From Rhizobiales bacterium 62-47 (GTDB lineage: Bacteria; Pseudomonadota; Alphaproteobacteria; Rhizobiales; Xanthobacteraceae), in the NCBI GenBank assembly GCA_001899255.1, contig MKVX01000018.1, positions 435,150-499,149 of the forward strand: a stretch of 64,000 nt of DNA, written 5' to 3'. Shown here piece after piece: positions 1-9,042 of the stretch. The notes beneath the pieces were generated by a model. The model did not search any database. It had not been told where the DNA came from and saw nothing but the letters and a program-made list of their open reading frames with translations. Position numbers and translations under genes: made by a program. Each line of letters starts with the position of its first letter. Positions within the stretch are counted from its first letter, which is position 1.

Positions 1-560
1 TATCGGCAATCGCTGCGCGCAACAGTGCCAGCATGATCGAGAAGCTCAATCACGGATTGACCATCGAGTTCGCATTGGTGGCGATCTTCATCGGTCTCGC
101 ATTCCGGTCTGTGGTGGTGATGTTCGCTTGTATCTTGCCCGGCATTTTCCCGGTGGTGCTGTCGGGCACGGTGCTATGGGCGCTCGGGGAGGGGTTGCAA
201 TTCGCCAGCGTCGTGGCGCTCACCGTCTCGTTCGGGCTGGGGTTGAGTGCGACCATTCACTTCCTCAACCGTCTGCGGCTGGAGGGCAAAGCGGGCGAGG
301 ATCCCGCCATCGCGGTCGAGCGTGCCACGGTGCTGGTCGGGCCGGCGCTGATTCTGACGACGGTGGTGCTGGCCTGCGGGCTGGTGGTGACAGTGTTCTC
401 GGATCTGCCGTCGCTGCGCTTGTTCGGCTGGCTCAGCGCATTTGCCATGGTCGCGGCGCTGATCGCGGATCTGTTTATCCTCCGCCCAACGGCGATGTAC
501 CTGATCTACCTGTCGCAACGATTGCGTGGCGCAACGCGCGAACCAAAACCGGCCGAATAA
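1..560 (+). CDS. RND/MMPL-family transporter, C-terminal part
   Basis: This is the 3' end of a gene that starts before the window; the frame is open from the first bases to the TAA at 558-560. The visible ~185 residues hold four to five hydrophobic segments with the small-residue-rich pattern of the second membrane half of RND/MMPL permeases (GLGLSATIHFLNRLR, then VGPALILTTVVLACG). In the RND family this half contributes to proton-driven substrate export. It lies upstream of the hopanoid genes, and another RND protein (HpnN) lies further along, so a lipid-export role is possible but not shown. Substrate unknown. Confidence 0.75.
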   Translation, partial: SAIAARNSASMIEKLNHGLTIEFALVAIFIGLAFRSVVVMFACILPGIFPVVLSGTVLWALGEGLQFASVVALTVSFGLGLSATIHFLNRLRLEGKAGEDPAIAVERATVLVGPALILTTVVLACGLVVTVFSDLPSLRLFGWLSAFAMVAALIADLFILRPTAMYLIYLSQRLRGATREPKPAE

Positions 561-613
561 CGAAATTGGCCCGATCCGCCGGGCCAGTTTGTGTTCGATG
601 CGTTGTTGGCAGA

Positions 614-1114
614 TCAGCCTCTGACGAGCGTGATCGACACGCCCCGGATCTCGCCCTTGGAGTTGATCGATACCGACTGCCTGTTGCCACGCGTGGTCAC
701 GGTGATGTTGGCGGCGAAGCCCGAGGCTTCAACGAAGACATCGATCTGACCGTCGCTGGCGCGGCCGCGAAGATCACCGAAGATGTTGCGGCTCGCTTCA
801 CTCCAGGTTCCCGATACCGTTCCCTGAGTGCTGATGACGTCGCTGTTGAGGTCGAACTTGTAGCTATCGCTGGCGCAGCGCAGGCTCTGCTGCAGGCCCT
901 GTCCGGTGCCGTTGACCTTGTAATTGGCTTTGCAACGGATCCGCTCTGTTGACCCGTCCGAAAGCGAGACCGTACCTGTCCCGGACCATGCGCCGTTGAA
1001 ACTGGCAAACGGGCCGGTTTGCGCTTGCCCTGCCGACGCAGACAACAGCAGCGCCGCCCCGACGCCAGCAGCCTTGATCATCTGCGAGGATATCCCAAAT
1101 CCAAACGACTTCAT
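614..1114 (-). CDS. Small exported protein of unknown function
   Basis: A 166-residue protein. An N-terminal signal peptide is visible: KSFGFGISS, then a hydrophobic run ending AGQAQT, consistent with cleavage after AQA. The mature part is short, Gly/Ser/Thr-rich and beta-strand-like, with two Cys (RCKAN and LRCAS) that could form a disulfide. I chose the ATG at 1114 because AGGA lies just upstream and the signal peptide starts there; an upstream extension to 1207 adds a non-signal-like stretch. I do not recognise a family with confidence. It is convergent with the transporter gene ending at 560. Probably periplasmic or outer-membrane associated. Confidence 0.7.
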   Translation of the reverse strand: MKSFGFGISSQMIKAAGVGAALLLSASAGQAQTGPFASFNGAWSGTGTVSLSDGSTERIRCKANYKVNGTGQGLQQSLRCASDSYKFDLNSDVISTQGTVSGTWSEASRNIFGDLRGRASDGQIDVFVEASGFAANITVTTRGNRQSVSINSKGEIRGVSITLVRG

Positions 1115-1719
1115 GTTCGAGCTTCCTAAATTGATCTGGAGAGGAAGATAGGTACGGTCGCACCCGGATCTTAGTGCTGCGCCTGGCGCCAGTGGTTCAA
1201 TTATCACACATAGTTGCAGCTAGGCATGCCAACGGTGCCACGGTCGTAGTGTTGTTCGGCGATGTCGAATCTCGTTCCATTCCGCATTCATCATCTATCA
1301 TAACAACCCAAATCACCGAGAGTTCGCAGGTTATGTTCAGGGCTGTGAGAAATGCAAACCCTCCTTGGTCCGGTTATAAGAATGGCCCCAAAATAATGCA
1401 TTCGAATCAAAACGTTACGATATCTAGCTCGAATCTGGTAGGCTGACTTGGAATCAGTCCCTGATCGCCGCCGCAAAATCGACTGCATTTGCTGGCGTTG
1501 ATCGAACGCGCAATCAACGGCCTTTTCGGCAATGAAGTCGGGAACCGCCGCGGAGGAACGTCTGTTGATGACGCGCGTTGGGCTGAGCAAGTTTGCTGTT
1601 CCTTTCTTCGGCAAGTAGGTCTTCGCTTGCCCTTTCCCAACGCTTACGAAGGTTAAGAGACCTTGGATCTGCTGTGTCATCCAGGATCGTCAATTTTGTT
1701 GTCAGAACGAAGGACTACC
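1115..1719. other. Intergenic stretch, no gene recognised
   Basis: About 600 bases between two small genes for exported proteins. Open frames exist on both strands but none has a convincing start, ribosome site or codon usage, and none resembles a known protein. The part around 1280-1440 is AT-richer than the surroundings and could hold promoters for the flanking genes. I see no strong hairpin or repeat. Confidence 0.5.
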
Positions 1720-1953
1720 ATGCCCAAATTTTTCGTATTGTTCGCCCTGTTGATGTTCGGCTCGACTGCCGCAATGGCACAGGCACAGCACAGCGGAACT
1801 GATGCAGAACAGAAGGCCTGTTCTCGCGATGTGACGCGGCATTGCCGCAAGCTGATGGACCAGGGTGATTTTGCTATTTTGGCATGCTTGCAGCAGCATC
1901 GGGCGCAGTTGTCCAAGGCTTGCGCGCAGGTGCTCAACAATCACGGCCAGTGA
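1720..1953 (+). CDS. Small secreted cysteine-rich repeat protein
   Basis: A 77-residue protein starting MPKFFVLFALLMF with a clear signal peptide ending near AMAQAQ. The mature part has one cysteine-rich GLG1-type repeat: KACSRDVTRHCRKL, then ILACLQQHRAQLSKACAQVL, with the C-x6-C ... C-x11-C spacing typical of short alphaproteobacterial cysteine-rich-repeat proteins. Two disulfides are expected in the periplasm. The start at 1720 follows a purine-rich stretch (AACGAAGGACTACC) and puts the signal peptide at the N terminus. Function of the family is unknown. Confidence 0.7.
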   Translation: MPKFFVLFALLMFGSTAAMAQAQHSGTDAEQKACSRDVTRHCRKLMDQGDFAILACLQQHRAQLSKACAQVLNNHGQ

Positions 1954-2212
1954 CGGTGACCGGGTCGGTCCGGCGTCCTTCGGGCCGGGAAATCTGCTGA
2001 ATTCGACAACCGTAGGCGAAACCCGATCCGCACTTTAGCCAGAGGCGCGCCTCGAGGCGCGGCCAGATGGCGCGCCCCAAGGGCAAATTCGCCAATTTGC
2101 GTTGGTTTTGCGGCCGGATTCCCCATATATGAGGTCTTGCCGAGCGCTGCCTGGTCCGTCCGGGCGGCGTATTTCTCCGTTTGCGACATTGAGACAGGTC
2201 TAGTTACTCCTG

Positions 2213-3091
2213 ATGGTCACCGCGAGTGAGCTGCGATCGGGCAAGACCCATCGCGATGAGAATTTCCCGGTTGCATCGTGGATCATTCATCCGCGGCACC
2301 GCGAGCTGATTCTGGCTTTCTATAATTTTGTCCGTACTGCAGACGACATTGCCGACCACGCCTCACTGAGTGAACGCGAAAAGCTTGCACATCTCGATGT
2401 CCTCGAAGCCGAACTGCTGGGGCAGGGGGACAGTCAGCCGGAGGCCGTGAAGCTTCGCGCCGCATTGGCGCAACGTGGCATGCCGCCTCGTCACGCACTT
2501 GATGTGTTGACCGCATTCCGGATGGACGTCAGCAAACTTCGTTACGAGGATTGGGACGAGGTCATCCATTACTGCCGCTACTCCGCGATGCCGGTGGGTC
2601 GCTTCATGCTCGACGTCCACGGCGAGAGCACGGCGACGTGGGTTGCGTCCGATGCGCTATGCGCGGGCTTGCAGATCAACAACCATCTGCAGGATTGCGG
2701 CAAGGATTATCGCAATCTCAACAGGGTCTACCTGCCGCGCAATGCACTTGCCGCGGCCGGCGCGACGGTCGAGATGCTCGGGCAGGACAAATCGCCGCAA
2801 CCCTTGTTGCGTTGTTTGCACGATCTGGCGAAGCGTACCGAAAAGCTGCTCGATCAAAGCCAGTCATTGAATGCCGGCGTGAAGGATACGCGGCTCGGCG
2901 TCGAGATTTCGGTCATTCAAACCTATGCGGACAAGATCGTGCAGCTTCTGAAAGTCCGCGATCCGCTGAGCGAGCGCGTCCATCTCAAGCCGCTTCAGTT
3001 TCTTGGCTACAGTATAAGTGGTATCGCAGCCGAACTGACGCGTCGGGTGTTGCGCCGCGGCGCCGTTGCAAATCGGGCGGCGGGCGCATGA
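2213..3091 (+). CDS. hpnC: Hydroxysqualene synthase HpnC
   Basis: A 292-residue member of the trans-isoprenyl diphosphate (squalene/phytoene) synthase family. It carries both aspartate-rich motifs: DDIAD at 44-48 and QDCGKDY near 160-166. In the HpnCDE route, HpnD makes presqualene diphosphate from two farnesyl-PP, HpnC converts it to hydroxysqualene, and HpnE reduces that to squalene. It is the first gene of a tight + strand run; its TGA overlaps the hpnD ATG (ATGA at 3088-3091), so translation is probably coupled. The 250-base leader before it is the likely site of the cluster promoter. Confidence 0.93.
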   Translation: MVTASELRSGKTHRDENFPVASWIIHPRHRELILAFYNFVRTADDIADHASLSEREKLAHLDVLEAELLGQGDSQPEAVKLRAALAQRGMPPRHALDVLTAFRMDVSKLRYEDWDEVIHYCRYSAMPVGRFMLDVHGESTATWVASDALCAGLQINNHLQDCGKDYRNLNRVYLPRNALAAAGATVEMLGQDKSPQPLLRCLHDLAKRTEKLLDQSQSLNAGVKDTRLGVEISVIQTYADKIVQLLKVRDPLSERVHLKPLQFLGYSISGIAAELTRRVLRRGAVANRAAGA

Positions 3092-3924
3092 CCATCGAGG
3101 CGGCGGCCGACGCAAGCTCCGGAGCATCGGCATCCGGCAGTTCGTTTTATGCCGCCATGCGGATATTGCCGCGCGCGCAACGCGAGGCGATGTTTCAGAT
3201 CTACACGTTCTGTCGTGCCGTTGACGATATCGCGGACTCCGATGGACCGCGCCCCGAGCGGAGTGCGGCGCTGGCGCAATGGCGGCGCGATATCGATGCG
3301 CTGTGCGAAGGCCATCCTCCGCCGCATCTGCAATCGTATCTGTCATCGGTGCGCGCGTTCGGATTGCAGCGTGCCGATTTCCTGGCCGTCATCGACGGCA
3401 TGGAGATGGACGTGCTGGGCGACATTCGCGCGCCGGACGCCGCAACGCTCGATCTGTATTGCGACCGTGTTGCCAGCGCTGTCGGCCGTCTTTCGGTGCG
3501 CGTGTTCGGTCTTCCAGAGTCCGACGGCAAACTCCTCGCTTTCCATCTCGGCCGCGCGCTACAACTCACCAACATTCTGCGCGATATCGATGAGGACGCC
3601 AGTATCGGGCGTCTCTATTTGCCGCGCGAAGCCTTGGCTGCGGCAGGCATCGCCAGTGACGACCCGAAGATCGTGGCGACCGATCCCGCGATGCCGCAGG
3701 CCTGTGCACCGTTGTTGGTGCAGGCACGCGATCACTTCATCAAATCCGATGAGATCATGGCGCGCAACTCGCGCCGCTCGGTGCGGGCACCACGCATCAT
3801 GTCGAGATACTATCATGCCATTCTCGATCGGCTGGTGGTGCGCGGGTTCGCGCCCCCGCGTGCGCCTGTGCGTCTCAGCACGGCAGCGAAGCTGATGATC
3901 TTGGCTCGGTATGCGGTGATCTGA
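3088..3924 (+). CDS. hpnD: Presqualene diphosphate synthase HpnD
   Basis: A 278-residue squalene-synthase-family protein with DDIAD at 46-50 and the second Mg-binding motif in NILRDIDEDA near 166-172. It condenses two farnesyl-PP to presqualene diphosphate. The ATG at 3088 overlaps the end of hpnC, and its TGA overlaps the hpnE ATG (TGATG at 3922-3926). A much longer frame is open upstream inside hpnC, but it reads hpnC out of frame and is not part of this protein. Downstream of DIDED the YLPREAL segment is the usual family continuation. Confidence 0.93.
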   Translation: MTIEAAADASSGASASGSSFYAAMRILPRAQREAMFQIYTFCRAVDDIADSDGPRPERSAALAQWRRDIDALCEGHPPPHLQSYLSSVRAFGLQRADFLAVIDGMEMDVLGDIRAPDAATLDLYCDRVASAVGRLSVRVFGLPESDGKLLAFHLGRALQLTNILRDIDEDASIGRLYLPREALAAAGIASDDPKIVATDPAMPQACAPLLVQARDHFIKSDEIMARNSRRSVRAPRIMSRYYHAILDRLVVRGFAPPRAPVRLSTAAKLMILARYAVI

Positions 3925-5171
3925 TGTCTCGAACTATACACATCCTCGGTGCCGGAATTTCCGGGCTGTCGGCAGGCGTGCGGCTGGCCGACGCCGGTTA
4001 CACCGTGCGCGTGCATGAGGCTACGCAACAAGTCGGCGGCCGTTGCAGGTCGTATTTCGATGGCGCGACCAATCTGACCATCGACAACGGCAATCATCTG
4101 CTGTTGTCGGGCAATCATCACGTGCTGGCGTATGCTCGCAAGATCGGCTCGGAAGCCGGCTTGAAAGGCCCGCAGGACGCGCGTTTCTCGTTTATCGATC
4201 TGGCGGCCAACAAGCGCTGGATGCTGCGGATCAACGACAGCCGCATTCCGTTCTGGGTGTTCGATCCTGCGCGCCGCGTGCCGGATACCGGCCCGGCGGA
4301 TTACTTCGGTCTTGCGCCATTGACGTGGGCGAGCACGCAGACTCGCATCGGCGATGCGATCAAGTGTAAGGGGCCGCTCTACGATCGGCTCGTTGGGCCG
4401 CTCTTGCTGGCGGCGCTGAACATCGATCCGCCGAATGGATCGGCGGGACTGGCGGGGGCCATCATCCGTGAAACGTTGCTGGCGGGCGGGCAGGCGTGCC
4501 GACCCCTGATCGCCAGCGACGGATTGAGTTCCGTGCTGATCGATCCGGCCATTCGTTTCATTCGCGAGCGTGGCGGCAGCGTCGATATCGGCCACGAGGC
4601 GCGCAGCTTCACGTTCGATGGCAATCGCGTCGCGGCGTTTTCGCTTGGCGATCAAACTGTCACGCTTGGCGCGGATGATGCAGTGGTCATGGCGGTGCCG
4701 CCGCGTTCGGCAACGTCGCTGCTACCGGGGCTGACTGCGCCGACCAAATTCTGCGCCATCGTCAATGCGCATTTCCGCTTTACGCCGCCAGCGCATCTGC
4801 CGCCGATGATGGGGGTCGTCAACGGCCTGATCGAATGGCTGTTCGCATTCCCGGATCGTCTGTCGATCACGATCAGCGGCGGCGATCATCTGGTCGATCG
4901 GCCGCGCGAGGAGTTGGCGCAGGCGATCTGGAACGATATCTGCAAAGTCGCCGGCATCGATGCGCCACTACCGGCGTGGCAAATCGTGCGAGAACGGCGT
5001 GCTACGTTCGAGGCGTCGCCCGAACAGAACGCATTGCGACCGGGTGCGACGACGCAGTTCAAGAACCTGTTTCTTGCGGGCGACTGGACCGACACGGGCC
5101 TGCCCGCGACCATCGAAGGATCGGTGCGCTCCGGCGATCGGGCCGCCGATCTCGTTCTGGCCAAGCACTAG
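3924..5171 (+). CDS. hpnE: Squalene-associated FAD-dependent desaturase/reductase HpnE
   Basis: A 415-residue flavin amine oxidoreductase. The N-terminal dinucleotide fold is clear (GAGISGLSAG at 9-18, then the acidic end VHEA), and the C-terminal FAD motif is NLFLAGDWTDTGLPAT. In hopanoid producers HpnE reduces hydroxysqualene to squalene. Translation probably couples to hpnD through a TGATG overlap, and shc follows after 19 bases. Length and domain order fit the family. Confidence 0.92.
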   Translation: MSRTIHILGAGISGLSAGVRLADAGYTVRVHEATQQVGGRCRSYFDGATNLTIDNGNHLLLSGNHHVLAYARKIGSEAGLKGPQDARFSFIDLAANKRWMLRINDSRIPFWVFDPARRVPDTGPADYFGLAPLTWASTQTRIGDAIKCKGPLYDRLVGPLLLAALNIDPPNGSAGLAGAIIRETLLAGGQACRPLIASDGLSSVLIDPAIRFIRERGGSVDIGHEARSFTFDGNRVAAFSLGDQTVTLGADDAVVMAVPPRSATSLLPGLTAPTKFCAIVNAHFRFTPPAHLPPMMGVVNGLIEWLFAFPDRLSITISGGDHLVDRPREELAQAIWNDICKVAGIDAPLPAWQIVRERRATFEASPEQNALRPGATTQFKNLFLAGDWTDTGLPATIEGSVRSGDRAADLVLAKH

Positions 5172-5190
5172 AATTTAAGAAGGCAGGGTG

Positions 5191-7167
5191 ATGTCGATCA
5201 CGATGGATGCACGCAATCCGAACGTTGCTGGTATTGGCAGTGAATTGTTGGAGACCAGCATCGCATCTGCGACGCGAGGCTTGCTCGGTCATCAGCAGAG
5301 TGACGGGCATTGGGTCTTCGAACTTGAGGCCGATGCGACTATCCCGGCAGAATACGTGCTGTTTCGCCATTACCTCGCTGAGCCGGTCGACGCCAAACTC
5401 GAAGCAAAGATTGCTGCTTATCTGCGACGCATCCAGGGCGAACACGGCGGCTGGCCGCTAGTGCACGACGGCGCGTTCGATATGAGCGCCAGCGTCAAAG
5501 CCTATTTTGCGCTCAAGATGATCGGTGACTCCGTCGATGCGCCGCACATGGCGCGCGCGCGCGAAGCGATCCTGTCGCGTGGCGGGGCGATTCATAGCAA
5601 CGTATTCACGCGCTTTCTGCTGACGATGTTTGGCGTGACCACTTGGCGCAGCGTGCCGGTGTTGCCGGTCGAGATCATGCTGCTGCCGATGTGGTCGCCG
5701 TTCCATCTCAACAAGATCTCGTATTGGGCGCGCACCACCATTGTTCCGCTGATGGTGTTGGCGGCGCTCAAGCCGCGCGCCAGAAATCCGCTCGGCGTTC
5801 GCATCGACGAATTGTTTTTGCAGGACCCGAAATCGATTGGGCTGCTGGCGAGATCGCCTCATCAAAGCGCGGGCTGGTTCAATCTCTTCCGCGGCATCGA
5901 CGCAATCCTGCGCGTCGTCGAGCCGCTGTTTCCGAAGCGCCTGCGCGAACGGGCGATCAAACAAGCCGTGGATTTCGTCGAAGAACGGTTGAACGGTGAG
6001 GACGGTCTTGGCGCAATTTTCCCGCCGATGGTCAATACCGTGATGATGTATGACGTCCTCGGTTACGGGGAAGATTATCCGCCGCGTGCGATCACGCGCC
6101 GTGGCATCGACAAGCTGTTGGTGATCCACGACGACGAGGCCTACTGCCAGCCGTGCGTGTCTCCGATCTGGGATACGGCGCTGACCTGTCACGCGTTGTC
6201 CGAAGCTGGTGACGATGAATCGTTGTGCAAATTGGATCAGGGACTCGATTGGTTGCTGCCGAAGCAGGAACTGGAACTGAAAGGCGACTGGTCGGTCAAA
6301 CGGCCGGAGCTGCGCCCGGGAGGGTGGGCATTCCAGTACGCCAATCCGCATTATCCGGACCTCGACGACACGGCCGTCGTGGTGATGGCAATGGATCGTG
6401 CGCGGCGCCGCGATGGGCGACGCGATTACGATGTCGCCATCGACCGGGCCAAGGAATGGATCGTCGGGATGCAGAGCAGCGACGGCGGCTGGGCCGCCTT
6501 CGACGTCGATAATCTCGAATACTATCTCAACAACATTCCCTTTTCTGACCATGGCGCGTTGCTCGATCCTCCCACCGAGGACGTCACCGCGCGATGTGTC
6601 TCGATGCTGGCGCAGCTCGGCGACACCCTGGAAGGTTCGCCAGCGATGGCGGCCGGGGTCGCTTACCTGCGCCGAACCCAGCTTGCTGACGGCTCCTGGT
6701 ACGGCCGCTGGGGCCTCAACTACATCTATGGGACCTGGTCGGTGCTGTGCGCGCTGAACGCCGCTGGCCTCCGTCATGATGATCCGACTATCCGCAAGGC
6801 GGTCGACTGGCTGCTGTCGATCCAAAATCAGGACGGCGGGTGGGGGGAGGATGCCTCCAGCTACAAGCTGGACTACAAGCGATTCGACGGGGCACCGAGC
6901 ACGGCGTCGCAGACTGGCTGGGCCTTATTGGCGCTCATGGCGGCGGGCGAGGTCGAAAATCCGGCTGTTGAGCGCGGAATGCGATACCTAATAACAACAC
7001 AGACCGAAAAAGGGCTCTGGGACGAGCAGCGATACACAGCCACAGGCTTTCCTCGGGTATTTTACCTGCGATATCATGGCTACTCGAAGTTCTTTCCGCT
7101 CTGGGCGCTGGCGCGATATCGGAATCTGCGGAAGACCAACAGCAAGGCGGTAGGGGTCGGGATGTGA
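5191..7167 (+). CDS. shc: Squalene-hopene cyclase
   Basis: A 658-residue class II triterpene cyclase (also called HpnF) that converts squalene to hopene/hopanol at the membrane. The catalytic DxDDTA motif is seen as DLDDTA near residue 390. Several QW repeats are present (QSDGHW, GEHGGW, QSSDGGW, QLADGSW, QNQDGGW, QTEKGLW), as is the aromatic C-terminal segment RVFYLRYHGYSKFFP. The ATG at 5191 is preferred, with AAGGCAGGG upstream; an in-frame GTG at 5188 is an alternative. The TGA at 7165 overlaps the GTG of hpnG. It is the central enzyme of the cluster. Confidence 0.96.
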   Translation: MSITMDARNPNVAGIGSELLETSIASATRGLLGHQQSDGHWVFELEADATIPAEYVLFRHYLAEPVDAKLEAKIAAYLRRIQGEHGGWPLVHDGAFDMSASVKAYFALKMIGDSVDAPHMARAREAILSRGGAIHSNVFTRFLLTMFGVTTWRSVPVLPVEIMLLPMWSPFHLNKISYWARTTIVPLMVLAALKPRARNPLGVRIDELFLQDPKSIGLLARSPHQSAGWFNLFRGIDAILRVVEPLFPKRLRERAIKQAVDFVEERLNGEDGLGAIFPPMVNTVMMYDVLGYGEDYPPRAITRRGIDKLLVIHDDEAYCQPCVSPIWDTALTCHALSEAGDDESLCKLDQGLDWLLPKQELELKGDWSVKRPELRPGGWAFQYANPHYPDLDDTAVVVMAMDRARRRDGRRDYDVAIDRAKEWIVGMQSSDGGWAAFDVDNLEYYLNNIPFSDHGALLDPPTEDVTARCVSMLAQLGDTLEGSPAMAAGVAYLRRTQLADGSWYGRWGLNYIYGTWSVLCALNAAGLRHDDPTIRKAVDWLLSIQNQDGGWGEDASSYKLDYKRFDGAPSTASQTGWALLALMAAGEVENPAVERGMRYLITTQTEKGLWDEQRYTATGFPRVFYLRYHGYSKFFPLWALARYRNLRKTNSKAVGVGM

Positions 7168-7904
7168 TTTTGAGGTCAGGGGGCGACATCGGTCCAGCCG
7201 GGGGGCAGGATCCGCGACCGGTGTTGATCGTGACCGGTCTGGTGCAGGAAGCCCGCATCGCTGCTGGCCCTGGAATGACCGTCATCTGCAGCAGTAGCAA
7301 TCCAACACAGCTCCGTTCCCTTCTGGCGGGTTTCGACCCGACAACGGTTCGCGGCGTGATCAGCTTTGGCGTTGCGGGCGGCCTTGATCCCGAACTGGAA
7401 TCGGGCGACGTCGTGGTTGCGACGGAGGTTATCGCTGGCCGGACACGGTGGTTGGCAGGCTTGGCGCTCAGCGAGGAGCTTATTGACGGGGCCGGCCTTG
7501 CCGGCCAGCGTATCGTCCGGGGAAGCTTGGTCGGTGTCGAACGGGTGGTGCCAGCCCAAACGGCCAAGGCGGCTCTGCGCAGCGAGACCGGCGCCGCTGC
7601 GGTGGATATGGAGAGCCATATTGCGGCCGCCTATGCGGCCAGCGCCAGCCTGCCGTTTGCTGCGCTCCGAGTCATCAGCGATCCCGCAACGCGCGCGCTG
7701 CCGGCGCTGGCGGTCAACGCTGTGAAGCCGAACGGCAATATCGATTTGGCCATGGTGCTACGCGGAGTGGCGCGCAACCCGTTGCTCGTGCGCGCCCTGG
7801 TCTCGACGGGGCGCGACTTCAATCGCGCCCTCCGCAGCCTACGCGGCTGTCGGGGTTTTCTGCTTGGCGGCAGCAGCAGCGGCCTCATCCCGGCGGATCT
7901 CTGA
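7164..7904 (+). CDS. hpnG: Adenosylhopane nucleoside phosphorylase-like HpnG
   Basis: A 246-residue protein of the nucleoside phosphorylase / MTA-SAH nucleosidase fold, with FGVAGGLDPELESGDVV in the core and the VDMES motif near 147-151. In hopanoid synthesis HpnG removes adenine from adenosylhopane, leading to ribosylhopane. The GTG start overlaps the shc stop (ATGTGA). Its last 66 bases overlap the 3' end of hpnH on the opposite strand, so the C-terminal tail after RALRSLRGC is read antisense to hpnH. The tail may be family-atypical. The cluster context makes a general purine-salvage role less likely. Confidence 0.88.
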   Translation: MILRSGGDIGPAGGQDPRPVLIVTGLVQEARIAAGPGMTVICSSSNPTQLRSLLAGFDPTTVRGVISFGVAGGLDPELESGDVVVATEVIAGRTRWLAGLALSEELIDGAGLAGQRIVRGSLVGVERVVPAQTAKAALRSETGAAAVDMESHIAAAYAASASLPFAALRVISDPATRALPALAVNAVKPNGNIDLAMVLRGVARNPLLVRALVSTGRDFNRALRSLRGCRGFLLGGSSSGLIPADL

Positions 7905-8993
7905 CAGCGACTTCTGCACCTGCTCCGAGAACACATACTGCGCCGGGCGCTGGTTCGAGAGGTTGATCTCGGGAGCCATCGGACCGGTGGTTTTGACGCC
8001 ACGCAGCGCAACCCACATGGCCTTTAGCGGGTTCTTCAGCGCTGCATCGGCCGCGGTCGGCTCATAGCCGCAATGCGCCATGCAGTTGGCGCACTTTTCG
8101 TACTTGCCGGTGCCGTAGGTGTCCCAATCGGTGGTTTCCATCAACTCCTTGAAGGTCTTGGTATAGCCTTCGCCGAGCAGGTAACACGGCTTCTGCCAGC
8201 CAAAAATGTTGCGTGCGGGCATGCCCCACGGGGTGCATTCGTAGCTCTGGTTGCCGGCGAGGAAGTCGAGGAACAGGCCGGAATGCATGAAGTTCCACTT
8301 CTTGCCCTTGCCGAGCGCAAAGACGTCGCGGAACAGCTTCTTGGTCTTGGTCCGGTTCAGGAAGTGCTCCTGGTCGGGCGCGCGCTCATAGGCGTAGCCC
8401 GGGGACATCGAGACGCCGACGCCGAGCTCGGTCGTGAAATCGAGGAACTTGGCGATCTCCTCGGCCGGGTGGTTGTCGAAAATCGTCGCATTGACGTTGA
8501 CGGCGAACCCGCGTGCCTTCGCTGCCTTGATCGCGGAAACGGCGCGATCGAACACACCTTGCTGCGACACTGAACGATCGTGGTGCTCGCGGAGGCCATC
8601 CAGGTGCACCGAGAAGAACAAGTATGGCGACGGCTCGAACAGGTCGAGCTTCTTCTCCAGCAGCATGGCGTTGGTGCAGAGCGAGACGAACTTCTTGCGG
8701 GCTACGAGGCCGCGGACGATTTCACCGATTTCCTTGTGGATGAGTGGCTCGCCGCCGGGAATCGCCACCATCGGCGCGCCGCATTCGTCGGCTGCATCCC
8801 AGCATTCCTGGGCGGACATGCGGCGGTTAAGAATCGCGTCTGGATAGTCGATCTTACCGCAGCCGGCGCATGCGAGGTTGCAGCGGAATAACGGCTCCAG
8901 CATCAGCACCAGAGGATAACGTTTGCGACCCAGCAATTTCTGCTTCATCAGGTAGCCGCCAATACGTATCTCTTTGAAAAAAGGTATAGCCAT
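7839..8993 (-). CDS. hpnH: Radical SAM adenosylhopane synthase HpnH
   Basis: A 384-residue radical SAM protein with the cluster-binding motif CNLACAGC (Cys 38, 42, 45) and a C-terminal Cys-containing region (CANCMAHCGYEPT). HpnH adds a 5'-deoxyadenosyl group to hopene to give adenosylhopane, the first step of side-chain extension. It lies on the strand opposite hpnC-G, just downstream of ispH (49-base gap), and overlaps hpnG convergently by 66 bases. The C terminus is a short Ala/Lys-rich tail that coincides with the overlap. Confidence 0.94.
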   Translation of the reverse strand: MAIPFFKEIRIGGYLMKQKLLGRKRYPLVLMLEPLFRCNLACAGCGKIDYPDAILNRRMSAQECWDAADECGAPMVAIPGGEPLIHKEIGEIVRGLVARKKFVSLCTNAMLLEKKLDLFEPSPYLFFSVHLDGLREHHDRSVSQQGVFDRAVSAIKAAKARGFAVNVNATIFDNHPAEEIAKFLDFTTELGVGVSMSPGYAYERAPDQEHFLNRTKTKKLFRDVFALGKGKKWNFMHSGLFLDFLAGNQSYECTPWGMPARNIFGWQKPCYLLGEGYTKTFKELMETTDWDTYGTGKYEKCANCMAHCGYEPTAADAALKNPLKAMWVALRGVKTTGPMAPEINLSNQRPAQYVFSEQVQKSLSEIRRDEAAAAAAKQKTPTAA

Positions 8994-9042
8994 TACAGGG
9001 GGTTCTTTCCGGAAGTGGATCAGTCAGATTAGGATCGCGGCG

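Noticed and set aside
128..952. Long + frame across the end of the transporter gene and the small exported gene
   Set aside because: It reads two genes out of frame, is Arg/Gly-rich and has no family-like segment.
1291..1680. 129-codon - frame in the gap before the Cys-rich gene
   Set aside because: No ribosome site, no domain, mixed composition; not supported as a gene.
2551..3087. In-frame extension of hpnD into hpnC
   Set aside because: The stretch is hpnC in another frame; the ATG at 3088 with the ATGA overlap is the normal start.
5458..6825. Long frame antisense to shc
   Set aside because: Shadow of the conserved cyclase gene, caused by high GC3.
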